DNA of 64,000 nt from Planctomycetaceae bacterium (lineage in GTDB: Bacteria; Planctomycetota; Planctomycetia; Planctomycetales; Planctomycetaceae): the NCBI GenBank assembly GCA_020638955.1, contig JACKHO010000008.1, positions 124,001 to 188,000 of the forward strand, in the 5' to 3' direction. This document shows, piece after piece, positions 28,136-37,632 of this stretch. The notes below the pieces were generated by a model, which did no database searches, was not told where the DNA came from, and saw only the letters and a program-made list of their open reading frames with translations. A program made the translations under genes and the position numbers. How positions within the stretch are numbered: position 1 is the first letter of the stretch; each line of letters begins with the position of its first letter.

Positions 28136-31100
28136 TCAGTCGACGTACAGGAATTCGTTAGAGTTCAACAGTGCCTGGCACACGTTGACCAGCACTTGAC
28201 GGCTCGTCGACAGGCCTGACGGAACACCGGCGGGATTCTCGTGCATTGCTGTTAACTGACGTGCCGCGAATTCTGTTGCCGTCTGAAGTTCATCTGGGTT
28301 GGGATCGCGCAGCAGAATGAATCGCCACGCCGTCTGGATTTCTGCAGGAAGTTTGGCGTAGTCATCCACGCTGACCGGGCCATGAAACTCAGCCACGGAA
28401 TCAAACGTTCGCGCGTCCGCGGAATCTGACTGGAACGTCAATTTGACCGGCCAGGAAAACGTGTCTGAGTTTTCATTGGCTTTGCAGTCGGTAACAAAAT
28501 CAATGGTGTCGCCCGCTTCGACTTCCAGCTTAGCCACATTGCTGGTGGCGCTGCTGTGAAAAGCCTGCCATTCACCAGCAACTCCTGTGCGTGACGATAT
28601 AACGCGACCGCGCACGCCATCACCATTCTCGCTGCCGTGCTGCAACGTTCCCGTAATGGCGACGGTCCCTTTCCTGGGAGCTGTCCAGCGCCGGACAGCT
28701 CCGAAATTGGGATTCCCCGGATGCCCGCCATTGGCATTCACAATGACCCAGCCAATGTTCGGATCGGGCCGCTGCGGACCGCCCTGCCACTCTGATCCTG
28801 TCCAATGCGGCAGTGGAACAAAGTTGGTCGTTTGCCCTGACGTTTCATCGAACCGACCTGAACCAAACGACCACAACTCAGGCAACGGTTCAGGGAGAAC
28901 GGGGAGCAACGCCGCAACTTCAGCGGGGAGCGGCTGAGCTTCCTGCACGATTCTGTCGGCCAGCAATTTCGCCTGCTCCAGTGTGAACTCACCGTTCATG
29001 AGCATGAGTGATTGCGTAGCCACCGTCGAAGAAGGGCGACGTTCACAATTCGTTTCCATCACCGGTGCATCAAATGCCTGCAACATGGCAACCGGCTGCG
29101 AACGGCGTACTCGAATGTACAAGCTGCGACGTTTCTGCGGCCCGTCGACAATGACCTGACCTGTGTCATCTTCTTTAATCGAAACCGGTGCGCCGAAGAG
29201 TTCCGGATTGAGTGAATCTGCGGCAGCTAGCATACGGTCGCGGATGATTTCCGCTTCCAGTCGCTGGAGTGATTTGCGCCAGTAGTACCGGTTCTCTGCG
29301 TCGATGGCATCTTTGTCTTCATCGCGGAAGGATGATTGTCGCCAGGCGGTCGAAGTGAGAATGACACGATGCAGCTTCTTCAAACTCCACCCTTCCCGCA
29401 TGAATTCGTCAGCCAGCCAGTCGAGCAATTCGGGATGCGTTGGCGAATCACCCAGCCTGCCGAAGTCGGCTGGTGTGGATACTAAACCACGACCGAAATG
29501 ATGCATCCAAACGCGGTTCACAATGACCCGGGCCACGAGAGGATGCTTTCCATTGGTGAGCCACTGTGCATAGGCGAGTCGGCGACCTGTTGAAGGGCGT
29601 TTGTCATCATTGAGAGAAAACTCGGGGCTTTCCCCTTCTGGTGCGGCGATGGTCAGAGCTGCCGGAGCCACATCCTGCAATGGCTGTTGATGGTCGCCAC
29701 GATGAAACAATTTGGTGACAGGAGTGTGATTAACCGGTTCACTGAGTACGCGGACGAACTGTTCGACGGGTTTCTTCGCCCGAATTTCCGCAATTTGCGT
29801 ATCAAATTTCTGGAGTTCCTCTTTCGATTCAGGGATGTACTGGTAGAGGACGCCAGGACTGATATTCACGCTCGGATACTTTTTGAGCAGTTCGTTCTGC
29901 TCGGGTGTGCGGTCCTTCGCTGCCGTTTCGTATGCCGTTCGCAACTCCCCTTTCAGTGGCTCTTCGTACTTCTCCAATTCCTTCGCCAGGGCCTGAGCCA
30001 TGTACTCCGTCTGCTTTGCCGTCTTTTCCGCTGCGACCTGCTGAGCTTCGGCCTCAACTTCTGCCGCGAGTTGTCGATCAGCAGCCGTATAAAGCGAGAC
30101 TTGTCGCTGGGCGGGGTTCTTCCATTGCTGCCAGTCGAGCGCCGGTTCGAATACAGCACGCATGGCGTAGTAGTCGACTTGTGAAATCGGATCGTAACGA
30201 TGGTCGTGACACTGGGCACATGCCACACTCATGCCCAGGAGTGACGTGCTGACAATTTTGATGGTATCGGCAATGACTTTGTTCCGTGCCTCGGGACTGT
30301 TATCGCCTGAACCAGTGCCATCAGCCGCCATACGAAGAAAACCAGTCGCTGTCAGCAGTTCGATTTGTGCTGGTGTCCAGTCCCCCTGCTGAGGTCCGGC
30401 AAGTTCATCACCGGCCAGTTGCTCGACGATGAACTGGTTGAATGGCTTGTCGGCGTTCAGCGACCGAATGACGTAGTCGCGATACTTCCACGCCCAGGGG
30501 CGTTCCGCATCTTGGACGGTGTAGCCTTCAGAGTCCGCGTAGCCCGCGACGTCGAGCCAGTGCCGTCCCCAACGTTCGCCGTAGCGAGGGGAATCGAGCA
30601 AATCATTCAAGAGCAAATCGAACCAGTCCTCGCTGGCGTGATTCTTCCATTTGGCCATTTCCTCCAAAGTTGGCGGAAGTCCGATGAGGTCAAAGTACGC
30701 CCGCTGAATGAGTGTTTCACGATTTGCATCTGGCGAAAACGAGAGCCCTGCTGGCATTGCTTTTCGCAACAGCGCGTCGATGGGAGTTCGCACCCGTTCC
30801 GCTGCGTCGAAGTTGGGAACATCGGGACGCTGAATCGGCTGGAACGCCCAGTAGCTTCGATCCTCCACTGAAATCGGAACTCCCGGACCAATCGACTCCG
30901 GCTCAGGCCGCGACGTCGGAGCACCACTCGTAATCCATTGTTCCAGAATTGCAATTTTGTCGTCCGGAACACGAGTTTCTCCCGGCGGCATTTCGCCGTT
31001 ACGAAGGCGATCCACCAGGTAACTGTTTGCTGGATCACCGACAACAATCGCAGGCCCCGACTCGCCGCCCCGCTGCATGAAGCGCACCAGTCGCAAATCG

Positions 31101-31279
31101 AGTTGACCTTCGAGCTTGTCTGTCGCGCCATGGCAATCAAAACAGAACTCTCGAAAAATGGGCCGGATGTCTTTTTCGAAAGTCAGTTCGGTCGTGGAAT
31201 CAGCAAACGAACATTGCGCAGCAAGTGCCACGCAGCATGCAGCAATGCACTGAAACAGTGAGCGAAAGACATTGGACAT
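28136..31279 (-). CDS. PSD1 protein with planctomycete cytochrome c domain
   Basis: The 1047-residue secreted protein starts at ATG 31279 with a signal peptide (about 1-26). The heme-binding CFDCHG near the N-terminus marks the planctomycete cytochrome c (PSCyt1) domain. DUF1549-type text follows (FDLIGLPPTLEEMAKW, RHWLDVAGYADSEGY), with a further CAQCHDHRYDP heme-like site. A coiled-coil stretch (about 430-540) and a DUF1553-type part (RRLAYAQWLTNGKHPLVARV) come next. An additional beta-rich domain of about 150 residues lies near 810-970 (GAVRRWTAPRKGTVAITGTL), resembling a carbohydrate-binding or PA14-like insertion. It is transcribed ahead of the DUF1501 gene and divergently from the DUF1592 gene. 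Confidence 0.92.
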   Translation of the reverse strand: MSNVFRSLFQCIAACCVALAAQCSFADSTTELTFEKDIRPIFREFCFDCHGATDKLEGQLDLRLVRFMQRGGESGPAIVVGDPANSYLVDRLRNGEMPPGETRVPDDKIAILEQWITSGAPTSRPEPESIGPGVPISVEDRSYWAFQPIQRPDVPNFDAAERVRTPIDALLRKAMPAGLSFSPDANRETLIQRAYFDLIGLPPTLEEMAKWKNHASEDWFDLLLNDLLDSPRYGERWGRHWLDVAGYADSEGYTVQDAERPWAWKYRDYVIRSLNADKPFNQFIVEQLAGDELAGPQQGDWTPAQIELLTATGFLRMAADGTGSGDNSPEARNKVIADTIKIVSTSLLGMSVACAQCHDHRYDPISQVDYYAMRAVFEPALDWQQWKNPAQRQVSLYTAADRQLAAEVEAEAQQVAAEKTAKQTEYMAQALAKELEKYEEPLKGELRTAYETAAKDRTPEQNELLKKYPSVNISPGVLYQYIPESKEELQKFDTQIAEIRAKKPVEQFVRVLSEPVNHTPVTKLFHRGDHQQPLQDVAPAALTIAAPEGESPEFSLNDDKRPSTGRRLAYAQWLTNGKHPLVARVIVNRVWMHHFGRGLVSTPADFGRLGDSPTHPELLDWLADEFMREGWSLKKLHRVILTSTAWRQSSFRDEDKDAIDAENRYYWRKSLQRLEAEIIRDRMLAAADSLNPELFGAPVSIKEDDTGQVIVDGPQKRRSLYIRVRRSQPVAMLQAFDAPVMETNCERRPSSTVATQSLMLMNGEFTLEQAKLLADRIVQEAQPLPAEVAALLPVLPEPLPELWSFGSGRFDETSGQTTNFVPLPHWTGSEWQGGPQRPDPNIGWVIVNANGGHPGNPNFGAVRRWTAPRKGTVAITGTLQHGSENGDGVRGRVISSRTGVAGEWQAFHSSATSNVAKLEVEAGDTIDFVTDCKANENSDTFSWPVKLTFQSDSADARTFDSVAEFHGPVSVDDYAKLPAEIQTAWRFILLRDPNPDELQTATEFAARQLTAMHENPAGVPSGLSTSRQVLVNVCQALLNSNEFLYVD

Positions 31280-31519
31280 GTCGGAAACCCTGGCGAGGCC
31301 AGACCAGCAAGGAGGGACATAAAAGGAGGGCAGCAACGAACCCGCATACGGAAACGACCGAACCAGATTCATTGACACTCTATTATGCGAAACGGCAAGT
31401 GCGGTTCGCAATCCCAGTCCCGTTGTTGCTGCTGTCCACAATTAATAATGCGAAGGGCCTGCTGGTACGCTAAGCTTGTGGGGTCCCTCCCCTACTCTGC
31501 CTTTGACGTCCCACCCCGT
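31280..31519. promoter_or_regulatory. Divergent intergenic region between two cytochrome gene pairs
   Basis: These 240 bases separate the starts of the PSD1 gene (minus) and the DUF1592 gene (plus), and must hold promoters for both pairs. On the minus strand an AGGG lies about 10 bases before the PSD1 ATG. No operator palindrome was found by eye. Confidence 0.55.
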
Positions 31520-34450
31520 ATGAACGCATTCCGCCTTCTCATTTGTTCGCTCACATTCTGCGGCGGCCTTGCGCTGCTGCAGGAATGTCGCGGCGACGAC
31601 CAGCGTGCTGTGCTTGGGAAAGACTACAGCGGTCAGGTTCAGCCATTTCTGAAAAGGTACTGCATCGACTGTCATGGTCCAGATGAACCTGAAGCGATGC
31701 TGGACCTGAGTGGATTCAAAACGGTCGAAGATGTGACTAGTGCACATCAGGTCTGGCTGACCATTCTGGAGCGAGTCGAAGCGCATGAAATGCCCCCGCA
31801 GGAAGAGGCTACACAACCCAAGGATGCGGAACGCGCGGAGTTGACGCGCTGGGTTCGGGCCATGCGGAGTCATGAGGCGCAGCGGTACGCGGGTGATCCC
31901 GGTGTGGTGCTCGCGCGGCGGCTGAGTAACGCGGAGTACAACTACAGCATCAGGGATTTGACAGGCGTTGACATCGAACCCACGAAAGCGTTCCCGGTCG
32001 ATCCAGCCAACGAGGCTGGCTTCGACAATACGGGTGAATCACTAACCATGTCTCCGGCGCTACTGAACAAGTACCTCGAAGCGGCACGGCTGGTCTCGGA
32101 GTATTTGTATCTTTCACCCTCAGGAATTCACTTTGCACCGCACCCCATTGTAACGGAGACAGACCGGGACAAGTTTTGCGTCAAAAGGATTGTGGAATTC
32201 TACGAACAGCAACCGACCGATTTGAGGGATTACTTCTACGTTTGCTGGAGGTATCGGTCATCGCGGGAAAAGAGTGAGTCGACAACCCTTGAATCTTTCG
32301 CAGAGCAAGAACGCGTTAGTCCGAAGTACGCGAAGTTGGTGTGGGAAGCACTTGGCAGCGAAGATCAGGTGGGACCGCTCAAGGTGCTGCAGCAATTGTT
32401 TCAGGAAATGCCGACGGAATTGTCGGCGGACGAAGCAAGTGAGCGGTGCGTGCAGATGCGAGACTACGTTCAGAAGATCCGGCCGACGCTGTCGAGGACT
32501 TTTGACAATTTGGAAATCAACGAAGTGCACAAGGGGTCGCAGTCTTTTGTGCTGTGGAAGAACGAACAGTACGCAGCCCATCGCAGAGATTTTGATCCCG
32601 GCAAGTTGATTGTTGACAGTGAAGAACTCCCCGAGGAAACGCCGCAGGAGCTTGTCATCCCACAAAATGATGCTGACCGTGAATGGTATTTGAATTCAGT
32701 GGCGAAGTTTTGTTCTGTGTTCCCCGACGCATTCTATATTTCTGAACGGGGCCGCGATTACCTCGGCGTTGCGAAGGAGAACCAGGAGAAGGGGCGGCTG
32801 CTGAGTGCTGGCTTCCATAGCATGATGGGCTACTTCCGTGATGATGTGCCGCTGCGTGAACTCATCCTGGATGAAACCGGCAATGCCGAACTAGACCGAC
32901 TGTGGCAGGAACTCGACTTTATTACGTATGCACCGCTGCGACAGTATCAGGGCTTCCTCTGGTTTGAGCGGACTGATTCGCGTTACATGCGCGATCCCGT
33001 TTTTGATTTCGCCCGGGCCGAAGACAAGAGTGCTGCTTCGCAGGTCATGATCGAAAAGCTGGCCGAGGTTTATCTGGCCAAAGCACGAGAGAATGGCGGC
33101 GAAGGTGTTCCGCTGCAGGCCATTGCTGACTACTTCAAGAACATCAATACACAAATTCAGTGGGTCGAGAACGCCCGGGCCGAGTCGGAGTCGATTCAAT
33201 TGGATGCACTGCTGGCATTCGCCAATCGAGCATGGCGTCGCGAATTGTCGGCAGCGGAGCAGCAGCAAGTGAGGGACTTCTATACGTTGCTGCGAGCAGA
33301 AGATGGACTCGACCATGAAGAAGCGATGCGAGACAGTCTGGTTTCAATTCTTATGTCGCCACACTTCATGTACCGGACCGATCTCATCAGTTCCGGCAGC
33401 GGATCGCGGCCGCTAACGCCGTTTGAACTGAAGAATCGGCTGAGTTATTTCCTGTGGTCGTCAATGCCTGTGACGGAGGATGACGCAGAGGAATCGATCA
33501 AACCGGAATCTGTCGCCAAACAAGCCCGAGCGATGTTACGGGATGATCGCATCAGGGGACTGGCCACGGAGTTTGCTGCCAACTGGCTCGACGTGCGACG
33601 GTTTGAAGAGCACAACAGTGTCGACCGGAATCGGTTCCCGCAGTTCACTGATGAACTACGCCAGGCCATGTATGAAGAACCCGTGCGATTCTTTGTCGAC
33701 ATAGTGCAGCAGGATCGGTCCATTCTGGAGTTGCTCGACTCACAGCACTCGTTTGTGAATCCGGTGCTGGCTCAGCACTACGGCATTGATGACATCACCT
33801 TTGAGGGGAACGAATGGAAGCGAGTCGATGACATGTCCAAGTATGGTCGCGGCGGCCCGCTGGGGATGTCGGTCTTTCTGACGAAGAATTCGCCCGGCCT
33901 GCGAACCAGCCCGGTGAAACGTGGTTACTGGGTGGTGCGGCGCCTGTTGGGCGAACGAATTCCTCCACCGCCGCCGAACGTGCCTGACCTGCCGGAAGAT
34001 GAAAGTCAGCTCGGGGAACTCTCGTTGCCGGAAATGCTGGCCCGACACCGCGACAACAAAAGCTGTGCAGGTTGTCACGATCGTTTTGATTCCATTGGAA
34101 TTGCCTTCGAGGGATTTGGTCCGATTGGAGAGCGGCGCACAATGGACCTGGGCGGTCGTCCCGTCGAGACCGATGCTGAATTTCCAGGAGGTATGCAGGG
34201 GACCGGTCTCGAAGGTGTCCGTACCTATCTGGTGCAAGAACGTCGTGAGGAATTTGTCGACAACTTTTGCCGGAAACTGCTGGCCTACGCCTTGGGACGG
34301 GGCCTGATGTTGTCCGACGAGCCGCTGATTGAGACAATGAAAAGTCGCCTGACTGAAAATGATTACAGGTTCAGTAGCCTGATTGAGTCGATTGTTACCA
34401 GTCCGCAGTTCCTCACCAAACGAGGACAGGACTACCTCGTCGAGGACTAA
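31520..34450 (+). CDS. DUF1592/DUF1588 cytochrome c-type protein
   Basis: The 976-residue secreted protein starts at ATG 31520 with a signal peptide (MNAFRLLICSLTFCGGLALL). A cytochrome c-like site CIDCHG lies near residue 54. DUF1587 text (RLSNAEYNYSIRDLTG) follows, then a long middle region and a DUF1595-like helical part (LLAFANRAWRRELSAAEQ). A DUF1592 block (LTPFELKNRLSYFLWSSMP) comes next, with DUF1588 (second heme-like site CAGCHD) and DUF1585 at the C-terminus (YALGRGLMLSDEPLIE). This domain order is typical of planctomycete and verrucomicrobial secreted proteins of unknown electron-transfer role. The DUF1552 gene follows after 3 bases. Confidence 0.92.
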   Translation: MNAFRLLICSLTFCGGLALLQECRGDDQRAVLGKDYSGQVQPFLKRYCIDCHGPDEPEAMLDLSGFKTVEDVTSAHQVWLTILERVEAHEMPPQEEATQPKDAERAELTRWVRAMRSHEAQRYAGDPGVVLARRLSNAEYNYSIRDLTGVDIEPTKAFPVDPANEAGFDNTGESLTMSPALLNKYLEAARLVSEYLYLSPSGIHFAPHPIVTETDRDKFCVKRIVEFYEQQPTDLRDYFYVCWRYRSSREKSESTTLESFAEQERVSPKYAKLVWEALGSEDQVGPLKVLQQLFQEMPTELSADEASERCVQMRDYVQKIRPTLSRTFDNLEINEVHKGSQSFVLWKNEQYAAHRRDFDPGKLIVDSEELPEETPQELVIPQNDADREWYLNSVAKFCSVFPDAFYISERGRDYLGVAKENQEKGRLLSAGFHSMMGYFRDDVPLRELILDETGNAELDRLWQELDFITYAPLRQYQGFLWFERTDSRYMRDPVFDFARAEDKSAASQVMIEKLAEVYLAKARENGGEGVPLQAIADYFKNINTQIQWVENARAESESIQLDALLAFANRAWRRELSAAEQQQVRDFYTLLRAEDGLDHEEAMRDSLVSILMSPHFMYRTDLISSGSGSRPLTPFELKNRLSYFLWSSMPVTEDDAEESIKPESVAKQARAMLRDDRIRGLATEFAANWLDVRRFEEHNSVDRNRFPQFTDELRQAMYEEPVRFFVDIVQQDRSILELLDSQHSFVNPVLAQHYGIDDITFEGNEWKRVDDMSKYGRGGPLGMSVFLTKNSPGLRTSPVKRGYWVVRRLLGERIPPPPPNVPDLPEDESQLGELSLPEMLARHRDNKSCAGCHDRFDSIGIAFEGFGPIGERRTMDLGGRPVETDAEFPGGMQGTGLEGVRTYLVQERREEFVDNFCRKLLAYALGRGLMLSDEPLIETMKSRLTENDYRFSSLIESIVTSPQFLTKRGQDYLVED

Positions 34451-34453
34451 TTG

Positions 34454-35794
34454 ATGACCAAGTCCGCCAAACAATCTCATTTGCTTTCCCGCCGCATGGT
34501 TCTCGCCGGTGCCGGTGTGACGCTTGCCTTGCCGTGGCTGGAGTCGTTCCCGGTATGGGGCGAGGAGCCGGCGCGTGAGGTGGAAGATCAGGTCTTTCCG
34601 AAGCGTTTCGGTGTCATGTTCATGGCCTGTGGGATCAACGGCGATCACTGGTGGGCCAAGGAATCTGAGGGTGGGATGGAATTGGGGAAGTCGCTTGCCC
34701 CTATGGAACCGCACAAGGAGAAAATGAATTTCATCTCAGGGCTGTTCAATAAGAACGCGACGGGTGTCGGCATTCATCCTGGCCAGACCGGTAACATTCT
34801 CTCAGGTGCCTCACTTCAAAAAGGTGCCGAACTGCGGGGTGGCATTAGTGTCGATCAGGTGCTGGCGAATCATCTGGGACAGGAGACTGCGCAGCCGAGT
34901 CTGGTTTTAGGATGCGAGCAACCGGTCACCGGGTATCACGAAACCAATTTTTCGATGGCGTATAGTTCGCATATTTCCTGGCAGAACGCGACGTCGCCTG
35001 TGCCCATGGAAGTATATCCGGCTCTCGCCTTTGACAGTCTGATGGAAAACCGCGGACAGAAACGAAACAAGAGTGTCCTTGACCGCGTCAAGGAACAGGC
35101 GACCAGTTTGAGCCTGCAGGCGAGTTCCAATGACCGGGCCAAACTGGATGAGTACCTCACCAGCGTGCGGGAAGTTGAAAAACGGATTGAACGGATTCGA
35201 CGTGAGCAGGACAAAGCCATCGAGCGGGCAAAGAATCGTGGCACTTCGGTCGTCACGATGCAGCGGCCCGACAACGGTTTGCCCGAAGACATTCGCGAGC
35301 ACATGCGGCTGATGTGCGACATCATTGCCATGGCGTTTCAGACGGATAAAACTCGCTTTGCCAGCCTGCTGCTTTGCCGCGACATCTCGGGACTGTTTTA
35401 TCCCTTCCTTGATGTCCGCAAGGCCCACCATTCCGGTTCACACGATGACCGTTCGGATGACTGGGAAAAGGTCTCCCGCTATTACTGCTCTCAGGTGGCG
35501 TATCTCACCGAGAAGCTTGATGCCATGCAGGAAGGAACTGGTTCAGTTCTCGATCATTCCTGCCTGCTGTTCGTCAACAATATGTGGTCCGGCAGCAAAC
35601 ACGACTCCACCAAACTCCCGTTGTTCACCGTGGGAGGTTTGGGGGGCACGCTCGAAACGGGTCGTGTGCTCAACTACATCGAAAAAGGGGATGACAACCG
35701 CAAACTCTGCAGCCTGTATTTGTCTCTAATGCACAGAATGGGGCTTCCGGCGGAAAGCTTTGGTGACGCGGAGACGCAACTGGCCGGATTATAG
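34454..35794 (+). CDS. DUF1552 protein with twin-arginine-like signal
   Basis: The 446-residue protein has SRRMVLAGAGVTLALPWLES at its N-terminus, a Tat-like export signal. The remainder is DUF1552: RFGVMFMACGINGDHWW, IHPGQTGNILSGA, SMAYSSHISWQNATSPVP and LLFVNNMWSGSKHD. ATG 34454 was chosen; the TTG codon just before it is in frame. It lies 3 bases after the stop of the DUF1592 gene, the standard pairing of these families. It probably works with the cytochrome-like partner in the periplasm, which is inferred from constant co-occurrence. About 230 bases downstream contain no gene. Confidence 0.92.
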   Translation: MTKSAKQSHLLSRRMVLAGAGVTLALPWLESFPVWGEEPAREVEDQVFPKRFGVMFMACGINGDHWWAKESEGGMELGKSLAPMEPHKEKMNFISGLFNKNATGVGIHPGQTGNILSGASLQKGAELRGGISVDQVLANHLGQETAQPSLVLGCEQPVTGYHETNFSMAYSSHISWQNATSPVPMEVYPALAFDSLMENRGQKRNKSVLDRVKEQATSLSLQASSNDRAKLDEYLTSVREVEKRIERIRREQDKAIERAKNRGTSVVTMQRPDNGLPEDIREHMRLMCDIIAMAFQTDKTRFASLLLCRDISGLFYPFLDVRKAHHSGSHDDRSDDWEKVSRYYCSQVAYLTEKLDAMQEGTGSVLDHSCLLFVNNMWSGSKHDSTKLPLFTVGGLGGTLETGRVLNYIEKGDDNRKLCSLYLSLMHRMGLPAESFGDAETQLAGL

Positions 35795-36024
35795 GGGCAT
35801 GCCGTCCCGCGATTTCACTTTGAATGGCGAAAAAGTAAGGAGGGCGCGCGAGGGAAGTTTGACCGGTGTGGTGCCAACGAAGTAGGCTTTGCGTCTATCT
35901 TCAGCTCATCAGCGGTTGCGTGCGTGTGGGAATGTGTGAGGTTCGTTCAAGCCAGCCGATTCTGCATGGCTGGGGTAGCGGATAACGACAAATCCTCCCT
36001 AAGAACTCCAGGGAACAACGTGAA

Positions 36025-36645
36025 ATGGCGATTTCGGTCAATTGCGAGGAATGCGGTCAGGAATACTCTGTCCCAGATGATAAGGGTGGTCGCAAATTTC
36101 GATGCAAAACTTGCGGCGAAGTGATTTCTGTCCCAGACAGCGGCGTTTCAGCCAGCAGTGCCGACGCCGGGTTTGCCCCCGACGATGATGACTACGGAGA
36201 CGACGACTACCGACCGCGACGCCGGCGTCGATCAAGCAACCGTGAACGCAGGCGTTATCGAAGGAGTTCGCCCGAAGATCGAGTCAAACCGGTTGCGATT
36301 TGCCTCATCATCGTGTCGATTTTATCCCTGCTACTGAATTTGCTTCGATCACTGGTCGTTCTCATCGCTATGGCGGGGGGAATGGGTAACAATCGACCGC
36401 CGGGCGATGAACTCGTGATTGCGGGCATGATTGCCGGTGCTTTTATTTTTTGTGGAATTGGAGCGTGCCAGGTGTACGGCTCATTTCAAATGCTGAATCT
36501 ACGCTCTCTGGGACTTGTGCGGGCGACAGTTATCGTTTCCCTAATTCCATTTTGCTCGCAGTTAGGTTGTGTCGGCATCCCCTTTGCGATTTGGGCACTT
36601 ATTGTCCTGGGAGACAGTGAGGTTCAGGAAGCCTTTGAGTCCTGA
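36025..36645 (+). CDS. Zinc-ribbon membrane protein
   Basis: The 206-residue protein starts with an MJ0042-like zinc ribbon of planctomycete type: CEECGQEYSVPDDKGGRKF followed by CKTCG, two CxxC knuckles. A low-complexity Asp/Tyr and Arg-rich linker (about 50-95) comes next. Three or four membrane helices (about 96-200) follow, including VAICLIIVSILSLLLNLLRS. The metal ribbon would face the cytoplasm. Function is unknown; such proteins are abundant in planctomycetes. The ATG at 36025 has GGGA upstream. It is convergent with another zinc-ribbon membrane gene 10 bases away. Confidence 0.75.
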   Translation: MAISVNCEECGQEYSVPDDKGGRKFRCKTCGEVISVPDSGVSASSADAGFAPDDDDYGDDDYRPRRRRRSSNRERRRYRRSSPEDRVKPVAICLIIVSILSLLLNLLRSLVVLIAMAGGMGNNRPPGDELVIAGMIAGAFIFCGIGACQVYGSFQMLNLRSLGLVRATVIVSLIPFCSQLGCVGIPFAIWALIVLGDSEVQEAFES

Positions 36646-36655
36646 CGAACCGAAT

Positions 36656-37129
36656 TCACTCCGTAGCTGGTTTCCAAATGTAAAAGAACCAGTAAATGGG
36701 CATGGCCAGCAGACCACCAACAAGCAGCAGCACGGCCCATAATGGCTTCTGGTCCTTCGGTACAAAGTCGGTCGAGAACAAATGGATCATGTAGAACACA
36801 ATGAGCCCCAGGCTGAGCATCATCATGCAGATGTGTGACATGAACAGAATGGCAAACATGGCAACAGGCGGTTTCCCCTGTGAACTGGCAAGCCCCCACA
36901 AGACCACCGCGAAAAAGAAGAACCCGTAAAACCACGGCAGTATTGTCAGCACCCCAGCAAACACAGCCGTTGATTTGGAATAGGGCTCGGACTGGGGAGC
37001 ATTTTCCTTTGGCTTTCCAACGGGGTCGTGGTAGGGGCTCCAGCCGCAATGTTTGCAGGTGGCTTCCAGCTCTTCGCGCGAATTCCCGCACAGTGGACAG
37101 GGATACGTGTACTGCGCTTCAGAAGACAT
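36656..37129 (-). CDS. Small zinc-ribbon membrane protein
   Basis: The 157-residue protein has CPLCGN and CKHCGW at residues 11-29, a classical zinc ribbon. Three membrane helices follow (about 55-80, 88-115 and 128-150). An AAGGGGG sits just before the ATG at 37129, a good ribosome site. Nothing identifies a function. It resembles the convergent neighbour in layout (N-terminal ribbon, C-terminal helices) but not in sequence, so the two are not a recent duplication. Confidence 0.75.
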   Translation of the reverse strand: MSSEAQYTYPCPLCGNSREELEATCKHCGWSPYHDPVGKPKENAPQSEPYSKSTAVFAGVLTILPWFYGFFFFAVVLWGLASSQGKPPVAMFAILFMSHICMMMLSLGLIVFYMIHLFSTDFVPKDQKPLWAVLLLVGGLLAMPIYWFFYIWKPATE

Positions 37130-37269
37130 GTTCGCCCCCTTGTCGAATTTGACGCATGCAGCCCAATCTCATTGCAAGAGCGAACCTGCGCGGTCAACTG
37201 TTATCTCGAATCAATTCTGCCGCCCAACGAATTGATTCGTCAAGGTACCGTGCAAGTCAGCAGGTGGAT

Positions 37270-37632
37270 TTAAACCAACAGTGTGACCGCTTCGGACGGT
37301 GAACTGGCCATTTTGAAGTAGGTCCAGAGGTGAGCCGTCTGCAATATTTGCTGGACGTCATCTCCCGCCGAGCAGAGGACAAGTACTCCCTCGACACGTT
37401 GCATGCGGCGATGCAACCCAATGAGTTTGCCAATGGCGTGACTCGTAAGGTAATTGAGCCGTTCCAAGTTGACGATGAGCTTGCGAACACCAAACGTTTC
37501 GACCAGTGCAGTGAACTCTTCATCCAACTGTTCGAGATTGTCTTCCTCGGTGAGTTGGGGCAAATCGAGGCGCAAAACGACAGCGTCGCCGCTTTCGGTG
37601 CAAGTAAAGAAGTTCGATTCGAAGCCGTTCAT
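37270..37632 (-). CDS. STAS-domain protein (anti-sigma factor antagonist type)
   Basis: The 120-residue protein is a single STAS domain: DAVVLRLDLPQLTEEDN, KLIVNLERLNYLTSHAIGKL and LVLCSAGDDVQQILQT. The Ser in TSHAIGKL lies where SpoIIAA-type proteins carry the phosphorylated Ser, so phospho-regulation is possible. In other bacteria such proteins bind anti-sigma kinases; in planctomycetes many single STAS proteins stand alone. The start overlaps the mtaB stop by 4 bases (ATGA), so translation is coupled to mtaB. No kinase or anti-sigma gene is adjacent. Confidence 0.88.
   Translation of the reverse strand: MNGFESNFFTCTESGDAVVLRLDLPQLTEEDNLEQLDEEFTALVETFGVRKLIVNLERLNYLTSHAIGKLIGLHRRMQRVEGVLVLCSAGDDVQQILQTAHLWTYFKMASSPSEAVTLLV

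Noticed and set aside
33740..34714. 324-codon minus-strand open frame across the DUF1592/DUF1552 junction
   Set aside because: It spans two well-supported plus-strand genes and its translation has no recognisable family.
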